A stretch of DNA of 64,000 nucleotides, from the IMG/VR virus record IMGVR_UViG_3300037882_003354, positions 186,001-250,000 of that record; one strand, given 5' to 3'. The notes under the pieces were generated by a model. It did no database searches, was not told the DNA's origin, and saw only the letters and a list, made by a program, of their open reading frames with translations. Position numbers and translations under genes: made by a program. This DNA comes from a virus. Shown here in pieces: positions 9,501 through 17,752 of this stretch (the first letter of the stretch is position 1; each line of letters opens with the position of its first letter).

Positions 9501-12500
9501 CCTGATTGTACACTCTGTCTGTTTCCACCATGTTTAAGGTCGAAACATATGCTGTCCACCATGTATCCAATGTCGCGTGTGCAAGTGTTCTCGTTGTAGG
9601 TTCCTTGAAATCCAGGATTGGTAGCGTTGATAAACGCAATAATTTCTTCTTGTAAATAACCCTTGTTGGCCTGCAACAAGTCGTAGGCATTGTAAACGCT
9701 GGCCAAGTTGCTGGGCAAGCCGTTGGGCACAATCCGGTCGCTCCATCCCAGATTATTGCCGCTGACTATGGTGATGATGTTGTCAAAGTTTGCATTGATG
9801 ATGGCAATTTCACGGTCGGTGGCAGGTTCTAGGTTGGTGATTTGTGTGGCTGTGGAATATCTAGAAACACCAACCAACACATCAGTGGCCGTGGTGATGT
9901 TTTGAATGATTTTGACACTCAACTCTTTTAGATATCCGATTGCTGAAACAGTGGGGTTCAGCTGGGTTAAAATTTCTCCAGTGTACCCGTCCTGATTCCA
10001 ATATTGCAAGCCCGCAAATGTTGACTGACTGTTTTCCACAGTGGGATAGAGTACGTCCAGAGCAATACTGTCAATGATCAATCCAGTGTCTCTCTTGCAC
10101 TTGATTTCGTTATATGGAAATTCCTTAAATGTATTATTGATCCAATTGATGGTGTCTTCTTGTATAAACGCGCGATTGGCCTGCATTAAAATCTCAGCAC
10201 TGACATATGCAGCATCTGGGCCAGGGCCAGTATACACCTCAGGAACAGAATCAGCGCCCTGCAGAATGGCATCAGTGACTATGTCAAATAGTTTGCTGAT
10301 GCTGCTGACACTGACTTCACCGCCAATCAACGCAGTGTTGATCACCTGCTGATTGGTGGCCGTGGTAATTTCTCCCTGCACAAAGAGATCCGTGCACGGG
10401 GTATTGGTCACCACCTTTTGACACAGCCCGCTCAGGTAATCAATGGCCGATGAGCATTGATTTTCCTGCCCGGCAATGTAACTGACTGCACCGTCATAGT
10501 ATGCCAATCCACTTTCCACAGACTTTTGATTGCCGCCAAACGCCACATCATACGCAATATTTTCAACTAAGATGCCTGAATCTCTATACGATTTTTCTCT
10601 GGAGAATTCAAAACTGTTAAACTGACTAGCGATGTAGGCTACGACCTCTGCCTGTATAAATGCACGGTTGGCCACCAGCAGATTGTATGCATTTTCCACC
10701 TGAACCGATTCATTCTTGGTCAAATTAATGGGCACCTTGGATGGGGCAAATTCCGAGCCCAGTCTAGTAATGTTGACGATGAGATCCATCTTATCCTGCA
10801 AACTGTTCACTTCATAAGTAGTTGCACTGGTTAAGTTTACCACCTGAGACGTGCCTGTTTGATACAGAGTGGCTGGTGGTTTGCATGTGACCACACTTTG
10901 AACAAGTGTCTTGATGTAGTTGTACGCGGCGCTGGTCCGTGGAATTTGTCCTGGTATGGTGGATGCGCCAGTATATCCGTAATAATAAAAACCGATTTTG
11001 GTAGATTGCTTGTTGCTGCTAATGGTGGTGGCACCGTGTAGCAAATCAAAGGCCACGCTATCAATAATATATCCTAGATCAATTCTGCATCTCGCCTCAT
11101 CGTACACGAATCCAGAAAGTAATCCAACTGTGATTTGTCGGTTGATCTCTTCAATCGTCTCTTCAATTACACCAGCCTTGCCGTTCACCAGGGCGGTATA
11201 AGCAGCCACCACACCAGCATCAGTGGTGGCTGTGGTATTCGATACAATGTTGCCTGGGGTAGCAGCAATTTGACGATTGTCATCACTGTTTATGATACCA
11301 CGTACCCTGTCGAACAAGGTCCCAACGTTTGCGCCATATGCACCAGCCAGAGTCTGGCAAAGACCATTGGCAAAGAAAACAGCTTCAAGAGTGGCGGTAG
11401 ACTGATCGCCAATGACTGATTGGGTATTGTTTTCTTGATTCCAGTTGCTCAGGCCAGCAAACACACTCTCACTAGTACTGTTGTACAATAAATCCAGGGC
11501 AATACTGTCTACGATCGATCCAACATCTGCACCGGTATACGCAGGCGCACTACCATTAAATGTGTTGTCGAGAAACTTGACCACTTGCTCTTGCATGAAT
11601 GGTTTGTTGGCCAACATCAAGGTGCGGGCATTAAAAAATCCTGGATTTTGTTGTCCCGGATTTATATACATGCCCTGTTCAATGGTGCCGGTGCTGACTT
11701 CCACCAGGAGAGTGGTGGTGTTGGACACCCAGGTGCCGGTGCCCACAGCCAGTGGCACTTGAACAGTCTGATTGGGCACAAACAAGGTGCCATCCTTCAA
11801 CCAAGGACCAGACAGATTGGTACAGTTTTGAATGTAGGGTGAGTGGAATATGTCAATACGGGCATCGCCTTCCAGTGGGGGATAGGCAGTGGCATATGCT
11901 CCACGGTTGAATCTGGGATCATAAACACCTTCCAGTAATCCACTACGTCCATTGAGGAATTGCATGAATGCCAGATAGCAGCCGGAGTTCATGTGGAACA
12001 AGTCCTGCGTCTTGTTAATGGGTTCAATACTGGTGGTTCTAATATCGGAACCCATGACGCTGGTATAAGGTTTCAATTGCAGCGGATTGTCTTCCAGATA
12101 GGTGCCGGCGCTGACTTGAATTTGTGTGCCCGGCTGATAGTATGGGCTGTTGATTGCACCCCCCACGGTACGGCAGGCGCGGCTGGCATCCAGTGCCCGC
12201 CCATCGTTGGTGTCGTTGCCGTCCATGGTCACATAAAGCACATTGGTCACCACAGGTGCTGTGCCTATGGGTTTCTGACCCAGCACGCGAATGTCTCCCA
12301 CTATCTCAGTCAGTCTGCTTTCAGGTTTGATCTGTATGGGGCCGCTGGTGCTCTCTATGATCTTGGTGTACAGCTGATCCACATACTCGGCACCGCCTAT
12401 GTGCACATCTCCGCCTATGCCCACGCCGCCAGTGACTGTGAACGCTCCAGTGGTGGTGCTGGTACTCGACGCAGTGGATGTCACTGCCATTTGTTCCACG

Positions 12501-13150
12501 ACCAATTTTCCAGTGAATGGGTTGTATGTCAACCCACCCTCAACGTCAGTACCGTTGGTGTTGTCAGTGAACAAATATCCAATTCCGTTGGGATTTCGAC
12601 TGAATGTTGGATAAAATGTAGCATCCACGTTGGTGGCCGTGATCAACAACTGCAAGGAGGTGGTGGCTTGTGCCACTCGTCCGTAGATGAATCCACCAAC
12701 GTTTAAATCTTTTTGTATGCCTACACCGCCGGCAATAAAAACAGCACCCTGCTGTCGTTGCAGATCGGCTGCCTCCCGTCCCAAAAGATCCTGACCATAT
12801 ACATCCTCAGCCAGAGGGATTCCGAAAGGATTGTCCACATTGTCATCGTTGGCTTTGATGATCATGGTACCGGTGTTGCCAACCACGGCAATGGTGCCAG
12901 TTATGGCAGTGTCACCACCCACATTGAGGTTCTTGGTGATGCCCACACCACCGTTGACCACCAGTGCACCCGTGGCACTTGATACTGACTCTGATGTATC
13001 CTGAACAATGGTGGGGCCGGCAATAGTCAGGTTACCAGTGACGAATGTATCTGTGGAATCTATGTAGATTTTCCCGGTGGGCGACGATACCGCCGTGTCC
13101 CCCTTGGGGGTTACAACTCTGGTTCCGGATACTCTGATCACTGTGGCCAT
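6578..13150 (-). CDS. Giant virion structural protein with seven copies of one domain, 2190 aa
   Basis: Residues 50-250 carry three SATGALVVNGGVGI-type motifs shared with the fibre genes downstream. Residues 300-460 look like a right-handed beta-helix start (YVTMDGNDTNDGRALDASRACRTV). From about 509 to 1395 a domain of about 165 residues is repeated six times in tandem; the most constant parts are LLxANrxFIQxEV, the CxRDxG motif and DllxGGNxxSvxaGLxYw. A seventh copy lies at 1995-2066. The C-terminus (GKVFFTSTDQNGDFRIGPG) resembles the end of structural proteins from T4-like cyanophages. The start at 13150 has AAAGGAAT and a CATAAATA late box just upstream. Probably a very large tail or fibre protein; its position in the virion cannot be told. 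Confidence 0.8.
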   Translation of the reverse strand: MATVIRVSGTRVVTPKGDTAVSSPTGKIYIDSTDTFVTGNLTIAGPTIVQDTSESVSSATGALVVNGGVGITKNLNVGGDTAITGTIAVVGNTGTMIIKANDDNVDNPFGIPLAEDVYGQDLLGREAADLQRQQGAVFIAGGVGIQKDLNVGGFIYGRVAQATTSLQLLITATNVDATFYPTFSRNPNGIGYLFTDNTNGTDVEGGLTYNPFTGKLVVEQMAVTSTASSTSTTTGAFTVTGGVGIGGDVHIGGAEYVDQLYTKIIESTSGPIQIKPESRLTEIVGDIRVLGQKPIGTAPVVTNVLYVTMDGNDTNDGRALDASRACRTVGGAINSPYYQPGTQIQVSAGTYLEDNPLQLKPYTSVMGSDIRTTSIEPINKTQDLFHMNSGCYLAFMQFLNGRSGLLEGVYDPRFNRGAYATAYPPLEGDARIDIFHSPYIQNCTNLSGPWLKDGTLFVPNQTVQVPLAVGTGTWVSNTTTLLVEVSTGTIEQGMYINPGQQNPGFFNARTLMLANKPFMQEQVVKFLDNTFNGSAPAYTGADVGSIVDSIALDLLYNSTSESVFAGLSNWNQENNTQSVIGDQSTATLEAVFFANGLCQTLAGAYGANVGTLFDRVRGIINSDDNRQIAATPGNIVSNTTATTDAGVVAAYTALVNGKAGVIEETIEEINRQITVGLLSGFVYDEARCRIDLGYIIDSVAFDLLHGATTISSNKQSTKIGFYYYGYTGASTIPGQIPRTSAAYNYIKTLVQSVVTCKPPATLYQTGTSQVVNLTSATTYEVNSLQDKMDLIVNITRLGSEFAPSKVPINLTKNESVQVENAYNLLVANRAFIQAEVVAYIASQFNSFEFSREKSYRDSGILVENIAYDVAFGGNQKSVESGLAYYDGAVSYIAGQENQCSSAIDYLSGLCQKVVTNTPCTDLFVQGEITTATNQQVINTALIGGEVSVSSISKLFDIVTDAILQGADSVPEVYTGPGPDAAYVSAEILMQANRAFIQEDTINWINNTFKEFPYNEIKCKRDTGLIIDSIALDVLYPTVENSQSTFAGLQYWNQDGYTGEILTQLNPTVSAIGYLKELSVKIIQNITTATDVLVGVSRYSTATQITNLEPATDREIAIINANFDNIITIVSGNNLGWSDRIVPNGLPSNLASVYNAYDLLQANKGYLQEEIIAFINATNPGFQGTYNENTCTRDIGYMVDSICFDLKHGGNRQSVQSGLSYYNLSTSTSVIQGEQPQTVAAFEHMSTIIGDIIQNRVIVPLQTTVLQANTSSFVSSNAATAAALAAAINIINTIIDDGPGAAQALRPISLVAADDLGMAMNAFKILNANKAFIAAEVIQYINNTENPNSFNYNQEKCYRDTGLIIDAVSQDILLGGNQKSIEAGVSYWNAGYNYVTGQETTTTLALNHARDIALQIIANQPVTPQTGTVAKQVINTFFQYGGDYMPQQAIMRNFSIITTIIERGPLYAPPVYAGGGLFSLTGINGLDTKIATRVTSVTSATTGTFLIGLDTPTIGFGNNATLYFGDVLVFPKRDFEVEELSLAYTNTTTTWNQRKVDPIGGMGGSLVDGKVVSSRSPIQSFVYDAYTQLTQGGRGIHITNDGYAQLVSVFTIFSSVGVQTDSGGIASIVNSNANFGDICLLSKGYGKRKFSGTIYNPAFRAYPNSPPRFKRDLAGVKIDEIENEGDNQYYPNGFWPNNARVQVFLPDTADRPHISLVMEVEPPDAFRDFNGDLGPYRNEQNFPGFLNALPDIGILNTGTITITGIDTEGIAVGNAVYIRDQDNSQTGTNGVMYAASGTVVTDIGYRSVTLNNALTNGGQDPDNKPGQINDRYFTLLFCGNAYYTVLSSNIAENPISVKVDPENPKPAGINILSADGLEYSDPSPLVPLAASLVQPPDQVENHLAALVYLNTLTNLVISNNTSSSVDYYQTTATQQIDLLVSGGAAATPFINLRFKIINDIIDAPDFTQANGIVPDTSKLRLKTGTIPAGAGAAITLIERNLDFLAAEVSAYIGSSSTGLAGPGLNFSDYDDVKCRRDLKLILRRLIYDLQSGGNYNSVFTGLSYWSRDRTHHLVDLGEAVRRTDLFPDGCNVNFYQRSYISASGYVFEYVGAGTDYGALPQVGLADPVQGKETVQLDTGKVFFTSTDQNGDFRIGPGLVISQATGVLSGRTFTKSLFANMTPFILAIEAGG
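8966..11626 (-). repeat. Six tandem copies of a ~165-residue domain
   Basis: Within the 2190-aa protein the phrase LLxANrxFIQxEV recurs near residues 509, 823, 988, 1157 and 1323, with a degenerate copy near 655. Spacings are about 146-169 residues. Each is followed after about 35 residues by a CxRDxG-like motif and then GGNxxSV. The copies are diverged in sequence. Confidence 0.8.
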
Positions 13151-13166
13151 TTTTATTCCTTTGTAG

Positions 13167-13174
13167 TATTTATG
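13167..13174 (-). promoter_or_regulatory. Late promoter box CATAAATA
   Basis: Matches the T4 late promoter TATAAATA except for the first base. It lies 16 nt before the start of the 2190-aa structural gene, with an AAAGGAAT ribosome site between. Confidence 0.65.
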
Positions 13175-13177
13175 GTT

Positions 13178-13705
13178 TTAATGAATTCGTAATTCAACTG
13201 AATCCACTGAGGCACCATCACTGTGCGGCCATTGTGGGTGACTTTGGAATCTCACAGTGATGCCAAAACTTGAATTTTGTAAATCCGACACGCTCAATTG
13301 CCTGGTGCCCCATAATGCAGTTTCACCACCATAAATCTTTATGGGTGCTAGCGACAGGTCAGCTTGATTTTTACCCGTCAATTGACCGTTCAAGCACAGG
13401 GATATTTGCTCGTCAGTGATTCTTCCTCGACGATTAGCAGTCAATCTGGCTTCAATGCCGGTGATGAATTCAGGTAAGTTTTCAAAGTTATAACCAGTCA
13501 GCTCCAGATAGTAAGTTTTCATGGTTATGTCAGCCTTGGGGCTTCTGGCTATGTGCAGCAGCGGCCGCTCTGTTCTAATCAGGGATCCGTTGACATTTTG
13601 CAGTGCAGCGAATCCATCACGATCGTTCCAGCGCACATGCACATCCTCAGCGGTGGGTTCTGCATATTGTCGTATTGCAGTGGGTAGCGTCCATTCAGTG
13701 GCCAT
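13178..13705 (-). CDS. Phage structural-type protein of unknown function, 175 aa
   Basis: The start MATEWTLPTA at 13705 is preferred over the longer frame, because upstream codons run through a transcription terminator and a late promoter box. The sequence is a mixed alpha/beta single domain with no motif I can name. Residues around ADITMKTYYLELTGYNF and SFGITVRFQSHPQWPHSDG suggest a beta sandwich, as in many small virion proteins. There is no clear Shine-Dalgarno: the GGTAAATA box is only 4 nt from the ATG. Its position between a terminator and the 2190-aa gene implies its own late transcript that may continue into the downstream giant genes. Function unknown. Confidence 0.65.
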   Translation of the reverse strand: MATEWTLPTAIRQYAEPTAEDVHVRWNDRDGFAALQNVNGSLIRTERPLLHIARSPKADITMKTYYLELTGYNFENLPEFITGIEARLTANRRGRITDEQISLCLNGQLTGKNQADLSLAPIKIYGGETALWGTRQLSVSDLQNSSFGITVRFQSHPQWPHSDGASVDSVELRIH

Positions 13706-13709
13706 AGCG

Positions 13710-13717
13710 TATTTACC
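13710..13717 (-). promoter_or_regulatory. Late promoter box GGTAAATA
   Basis: NNTAAATA box with only 4 nt between it and the ATG of the 175-aa gene. It lies directly after the terminator of the preceding gene. Confidence 0.55.
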
Positions 13718-13736
13718 TAAATCTGTATATCCAAAT

Positions 13737-13762
13737 GAAAAGGGCCCACAAGGGCCCTTTTC
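13737..13762 (-). terminator. Factor-independent terminator
   Basis: An 11-bp perfect stem (GAAAAGGGCCC paired with GGGCCCTTTTC) with a 4-nt loop. The minus strand ends in TTTTC. It lies 19 nt after the stop of the GRP-type structural gene. Being symmetric it could work in both directions. Confidence 0.8.
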
Positions 13763-13781
13763 TCTACAGCACATGTAAAGA

Positions 13782-14636
13782 TTACGAGTTGGCAATACTC
13801 ACTGTGCCAGTGGTGGCCGCATCGATGGACCAGTTGGCAACTGCACCATTGGCATATTCAAAACTACCATTAACTGTAAACTGAGTTAGCACTGCTCTTC
13901 TAGCAGTCAACTTGGTGACAAAATAGGTGCTGGCATTGACGTCTGTGGCGACCAGGTTCATTTGACCTTCCGTTAAACTGCCTGTTGCTGTGGAAGCCAA
14001 TCTGCATATGCCGGTGGCTGTGGTGCGCACCAGGTAGCGGGTGCTGGATTCTTGCTTGACAATGTCACCAGTTTGACCACTGCCACCGCCTGGCACGAAT
14101 GCACCCACAGATAATCCATTGGCACGACCTGTGGTCAGTACAGTGGAGGAAACAGCAGCCGTGGTGGGTGAGTCCCTGAAACTGATTGATCCACTGACGG
14201 TGCTGGCGTTATTCAGGGTGACATTGACCAGTCCTGACTCAATGGAGGAAACATAAGTAGGGCTGGCATTGATACCTGTACCAGTCACTTGCATGCCTGT
14301 GAAAATGCCGGCGGTGGTAACATAAACAATACTGGTTCCGGTAGTACCAGTTCCTGCCACTACAACCCCAGTGGCCGTGGTGATGGTCATGGTGGCCGTG
14401 GAAATATATCCAGATCCATTGTTGGTCATGGTGATGCTGGAAAAATTACGGTTGGCAAACACCGGGGTACCAGTTGCAGTGACCCCACCTGGAATGCTGG
14501 GTGCACTGAATGTCACAGTGGCGCCGGATGAATAATTTGCACCGGTGTTGGAAAAGTTAACTGAGGCAATGCCCTCACCACCAATACCGCCGGCGGTCAG
14601 TTCACCGAAAAACTTCTTTTTAATTGGACGTCCCAT
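13782..14636 (-). CDS. GRP-type structural protein, 284 aa
   Basis: The start MGRPIKKKFFG at 14636 is chosen because GAAGGAGAAAA lies just upstream; the longer frame has no such site. The basic N-terminus GRPIKKKFFG resembles the opening of structural proteins from T4-like cyanophages (GRPLNKxYFG), from memory of that family. The middle has glycine-rich beta motifs (NNGSGYISTATMTI) of the GxGYxxxP kind also found in the 4599-aa baseplate protein. The C-terminus (AVLTQFTVNGSFEYANGAVANWS) is a small beta domain. It is placed right after the capsid gene, between two terminators, so it is a single late cistron, possibly a capsid decoration or fibre protein. Confidence 0.7.
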   Translation of the reverse strand: MGRPIKKKFFGELTAGGIGGEGIASVNFSNTGANYSSGATVTFSAPSIPGGVTATGTPVFANRNFSSITMTNNGSGYISTATMTITTATGVVVAGTGTTGTSIVYVTTAGIFTGMQVTGTGINASPTYVSSIESGLVNVTLNNASTVSGSISFRDSPTTAAVSSTVLTTGRANGLSVGAFVPGGGSGQTGDIVKQESSTRYLVRTTATGICRLASTATGSLTEGQMNLVATDVNASTYFVTKLTARRAVLTQFTVNGSFEYANGAVANWSIDAATTGTVSIANS

Positions 14637-14726
14637 TTTATTTTCTCCTTCAGAAAAACACGGCGTTCTAGGCCGTACGCGGTTGGATTTCCGCATAAAA
14701 TTCACATGATTGTAAATTATACCTGG

Positions 14727-14734
14727 TATTTAGT
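14727..14734 (-). promoter_or_regulatory. Late promoter box ACTAAATA
   Basis: NNTAAATA box between the gp23 terminator and the GRP-type gene, leaving a leader of about 85 nt. Confidence 0.5.
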
Positions 14735-14754
14735 TTGCTTGTGTAATAGTCAAC

Positions 14755-14784
14755 AAAAAACCCGCCGGGGCGGGTTTTTGTTTT
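14755..14784 (-). terminator. Factor-independent terminator after gp23
   Basis: GC stem CCCGC/GCGGG flanked by A/T pairs, followed on the minus strand by six T. It sits 19 nt after the gp23 stop, as expected for a highly expressed capsid gene. Confidence 0.85.
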
Positions 14785-14802
14785 ATAACAGTAACGGTTA
14801 AA

Positions 14803-15981
14803 TTACTTGAAGCTGACGCCGGCGGAGGTGATGGACACCTTGCCCAGGTAGTCAGCAGCATTGCCCAGTGAACTGGCGGCATTGCTCAACTCAACATAGC
14901 CATAACGTGTCAGGAAACCAACCACTGGCTCGAATGTGGATGGGTCAAGAACAACACCAGAGCTCATTAGAGGGATGTAAGGGCAATAGAAAGCGGCGGC
15001 ATCGGCCTCGCTTGCACCCTTGTATCCAACCAGCACCTGGTTGTCATCAGAAGTGTCGCTCAGATAAGCGTCAACATAGATGCGCATGCTTCCATTCAGT
15101 GTTCCAACAAACTTGGTGTTTGTAGGAGCTTCGAATGTGCCCTCTGTGGTGCGAGCAAACGCACTGGTGGTAGCACTCTGCAGAATGGTCAGAGCTTGGT
15201 TGGAAACCACAGCCCAGTTACCAGCGCCACGACGTGTGCGCTGTGCGATCAGATTGGCTGTACGGTTGATCTGAATGGCCAGAGCAGCATGCTCGTCACC
15301 AACAAATGTGGCTGTACCAGAAACCAGACGTTGGTCATATGTTTCTTCAACACTGGCCAATCCGCGCAGGCTGGTCAAGATTTCTTGGTCGATTTCAGCC
15401 GTGATTTCTTGTGCCAGAGCAGCCATGATTTCTGCTTCGATGTCAATGCCTTGTTGGGCTTGTGCATCTTGAGCAGCTTCAAAGGTCCAACGAGCTGACA
15501 GCTTGCGGCTCTTGGCCTCAACTGGGCTCTTCAAGATCTGGATGCTCATGCGCTTGCCAGGTGTACCTTCCAGAGCCGATGTTGTATTGGCCTTGGGTGA
15601 AGTAACACTGTCAGCATTACCAGAGTAGCCAGCAGCAATCTTGAATGGGCTCAATGCCTCTTCACCAGCTGTGACCAGGTTGTCGCCATCTGCATAGCGA
15701 ACGCGAAGTGTGTGAATCTGTCCAACTGGACCAGTCATTGGCTGAACGCCGATGATCTCGTTGGCAATAACTGTAGGCATAACACGGCGGATAACTGGTA
15801 GAATCACACGGTTAAGTGTTGCTACGTTACCTGCGCTGGTTGCACCGGCGGTTGCGCTTTCAGCCAAACTGCGACGTGTGTTCTCTAAGCATACGCTCAT
15901 TGAAGCACGACGGTTACCAGATAGGCCTTCAAGCAGAGCTTCTTTGGTCTCTGACCATCTTTCATTTAGTAATTGTGACAT
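14803..15981 (-). CDS. 23: Major capsid protein gp23
   Basis: Forms the hexamers of the head shell. The T4-type core is recognisable from residue 50 on (LNRVILPVIRRVMPTVIANEIIGVQPMTGPVGQIHTLRVRYA), with the conserved DIEAEIMAALAQEITAEIDQEI helix and the C-terminal VVGFLTRYGYVE. At 392 residues it is shorter than T4 gp23 (521). The first ~40 residues are a charged leader ending in RRSLAE|S, which fits the (L/I)xE cleavage rule of the prohead protease gp21, also encoded here. Strong ribosome site AAGGAGAC. It follows gp22 and ends in a strong terminator, in the same order 21-22-23 as in T4. Cleavage at LAE is inferred. Confidence 0.97.
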   Translation of the reverse strand: MSQLLNERWSETKEALLEGLSGNRRASMSVCLENTRRSLAESATAGATSAGNVATLNRVILPVIRRVMPTVIANEIIGVQPMTGPVGQIHTLRVRYADGDNLVTAGEEALSPFKIAAGYSGNADSVTSPKANTTSALEGTPGKRMSIQILKSPVEAKSRKLSARWTFEAAQDAQAQQGIDIEAEIMAALAQEITAEIDQEILTSLRGLASVEETYDQRLVSGTATFVGDEHAALAIQINRTANLIAQRTRRGAGNWAVVSNQALTILQSATTSAFARTTEGTFEAPTNTKFVGTLNGSMRIYVDAYLSDTSDDNQVLVGYKGASEADAAAFYCPYIPLMSSGVVLDPSTFEPVVGFLTRYGYVELSNAASSLGNAADYLGKVSITSAGVSFK

Positions 15982-16002
15982 TTATGTCTCCTTGAATGTT
16001 GT

Positions 16003-17094
16003 TTATTTCAGTCCCGCTAATTTGCGGATGTCTAAAATGTTATCTAAGCCTACCTCTGGCTTGGTTCCACGATTGCCAGTCACTTCTGTTCCTTCTGATA
16101 GCATTGCTTTCTTAGGAGCAACTGTTTTCTTCTGGCCTTCCATCACTGCCGGTAGGTATTTGTCGAAAGCTTCATTAAGTTTTGTGGTCTTGACAGATTC
16201 CAGCAATTCTTTCATGATCTCTCTCTTGCTAGCATCCAACGGTGCTAGTAACTCGCCCATGACAGACTTCCGTTCCATCAAATCTTGTGTGATGCGTATT
16301 TCACGATCTTTAGATTCAACCAGATTGGATTTTTCTGCCACTGCTTGTTTTGCTTCAGCTAGTTCTTGCTCCTTTTTACGAATGATCTTCAACAACTTGC
16401 TGGTCTCAGACTTTTCGTTTAGATAGGAACCTGCATACTCCTGAGCAAATGCCTCATAGAGTCTGCGACCAAAATCATTTGTACGTGCATTGTCGATGTC
16501 TTCTTTCAATTGCTTGATTTCAGATGTCAACTTTTTAGTAACTGCACTTTCAACAACCTTGGCTGAACGTTGTATAAAACTTTGTTTGATTTCTGCGAAC
16601 TTGCTACGGGCTTCACGCACCAACTTGACTTTCGTCTCAGCCAGATCACGTTTGTCCACTGCAAACTCGTTGATTTCTCTAGCCAGAGCATGTACAATAA
16701 ACTGCTCCAACTTTTGGAAGTTCTCGGAAACCTTCTTGCGGTCACCCTGGAACTCTACCAATTCTTTACCCAATTGCTTGATGACGAAACCTTCTAGTTT
16801 CTTGGCATCCTCAGCAATACGCGAATGGTATGCTGTTTTTGCCAGTACTAGTTGCTTCTTGTCTTCGTACAATTCGGCCATTTCTGCGGCCAATCTTTCA
16901 CCAATCATCTTGTCCAGTGCTTCGACCATGACACCTTTATCGTGTGCATAGCGTTGAGCAAACTCTTCACGAAGTTCGGCTGTGACTTGGTCGCGATTCT
17001 CTTGAATTTTTTGCTTGAATGCAGTCTCGATCTCAGAACCCACTTGCTCTGACATCACACCACTTTCAACTAATTGTTTGAATGCGTCCAACAT
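16003..17094 (-). CDS. 22: Prohead core scaffold protein gp22
   Basis: Internal scaffold for head assembly, expected to be degraded by gp21. It is highly charged and almost entirely helical, with long coiled-coil stretches between residues 15 and 290 and few aromatic residues. The C-terminal 70 residues contain a P/K-rich linker and the end LDNILDIRKLAGLK, typical of T4-like scaffolds. The length, 363 aa, is longer than T4 gp22 (about 270). A GAGGAGAAA ribosome site precedes the ATG at 17094. The identification rests on composition and on its place between gp21 and gp23. Confidence 0.88.
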   Translation of the reverse strand: MLDAFKQLVESGVMSEQVGSEIETAFKQKIQENRDQVTAELREEFAQRYAHDKGVMVEALDKMIGERLAAEMAELYEDKKQLVLAKTAYHSRIAEDAKKLEGFVIKQLGKELVEFQGDRKKVSENFQKLEQFIVHALAREINEFAVDKRDLAETKVKLVREARSKFAEIKQSFIQRSAKVVESAVTKKLTSEIKQLKEDIDNARTNDFGRRLYEAFAQEYAGSYLNEKSETSKLLKIIRKKEQELAEAKQAVAEKSNLVESKDREIRITQDLMERKSVMGELLAPLDASKREIMKELLESVKTTKLNEAFDKYLPAVMEGQKKTVAPKKAMLSEGTEVTGNRGTKPEVGLDNILDIRKLAGLK

Positions 17095-17109
17095 TAATTT
17101 CTCCTCGGG

Positions 17110-17739
17110 CTATTTTAGACCTTTGATGATCGCAAGGAGACTTTCCTTGAGATATTTTTGGGCCTTAGGATCTTCTTTTGTTTCGGTTGCCACTGTCCAC
17201 GCACGATTGCCGCCACGCACATTCATAAGATGTTCGTAGATGGGTGTAGGGTACGCGCCAGGGGCCGAAGGTTGGGCAACAACATCCACAGTGATGATCT
17301 CAAAATCGGATACATGGCCATTCCCGTCGTTCACGTTGCCGCTACCACGAGAGCTTACGCCAAGTTTTACTCCGCTTTCCAGCATCGTACGAACTAAGTT
17401 GCCCATTGGAGTAGGAAGGATTTTCATCTTTCCATATCCATTGGGACCTTCCATCCACATATGAGTGATCATATGGGACACACGGTCCAAATTTACTTTT
17501 AAATCATCAGGATGATCAACTTCACCAAGAACACTGTACCCGTTCTGAATCTGATCGTTCAGTGTCTTGACTGCGCGCTCAATTTCGTCCACAGGGTAAA
17601 CACGTTGATTGGCATTGCGAATGCCGCCTTGAATGGTAATGCCTTTTAGGTAAAGGCTTTTTCCATCTTTATCATCCGACTCCATGACGATGCCGGATTG
17701 ATCAAAACTCAACTGCTCTTTGAGATAGGTTAACTTCAT
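17110..17739 (-). CDS. 21: Prohead core protease gp21
   Basis: Serine protease of the herpesvirus-assemblin-like fold that matures the T4 prohead by cutting at (L/I)xE sites. The sequence shows the early beta strand LYLKGITIQGGIRNANQRVYP, the histidine motif GEVDHP (near residue 95), the catalytic serine motif GVSSRGSG and the later VDVVAQPSAPGA strand. 209 aa matches T4 gp21 (212). It sits 15 nt before gp22 and 13 nt after the acidic core protein, as in T4-like genomes. Its likely substrates gp22, gp67-like and the gp23 leader are all encoded next to it. Confidence 0.95.
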   Translation of the reverse strand: MKLTYLKEQLSFDQSGIVMESDDKDGKSLYLKGITIQGGIRNANQRVYPVDEIERAVKTLNDQIQNGYSVLGEVDHPDDLKVNLDRVSHMITHMWMEGPNGYGKMKILPTPMGNLVRTMLESGVKLGVSSRGSGNVNDGNGHVSDFEIITVDVVAQPSAPGAYPTPIYEHLMNVRGGNRAWTVATETKEDPKAQKYLKESLLAIIKGLK

Positions 17740-17752
17740 CCTGATTCTCTAA

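Noticed and set aside
13178-13795. Longer 205-aa version of the small gene after the terminator
   Set aside because: The extra 30 codons run through the terminator hairpin and the late box; the ATG at 13705 fits better.
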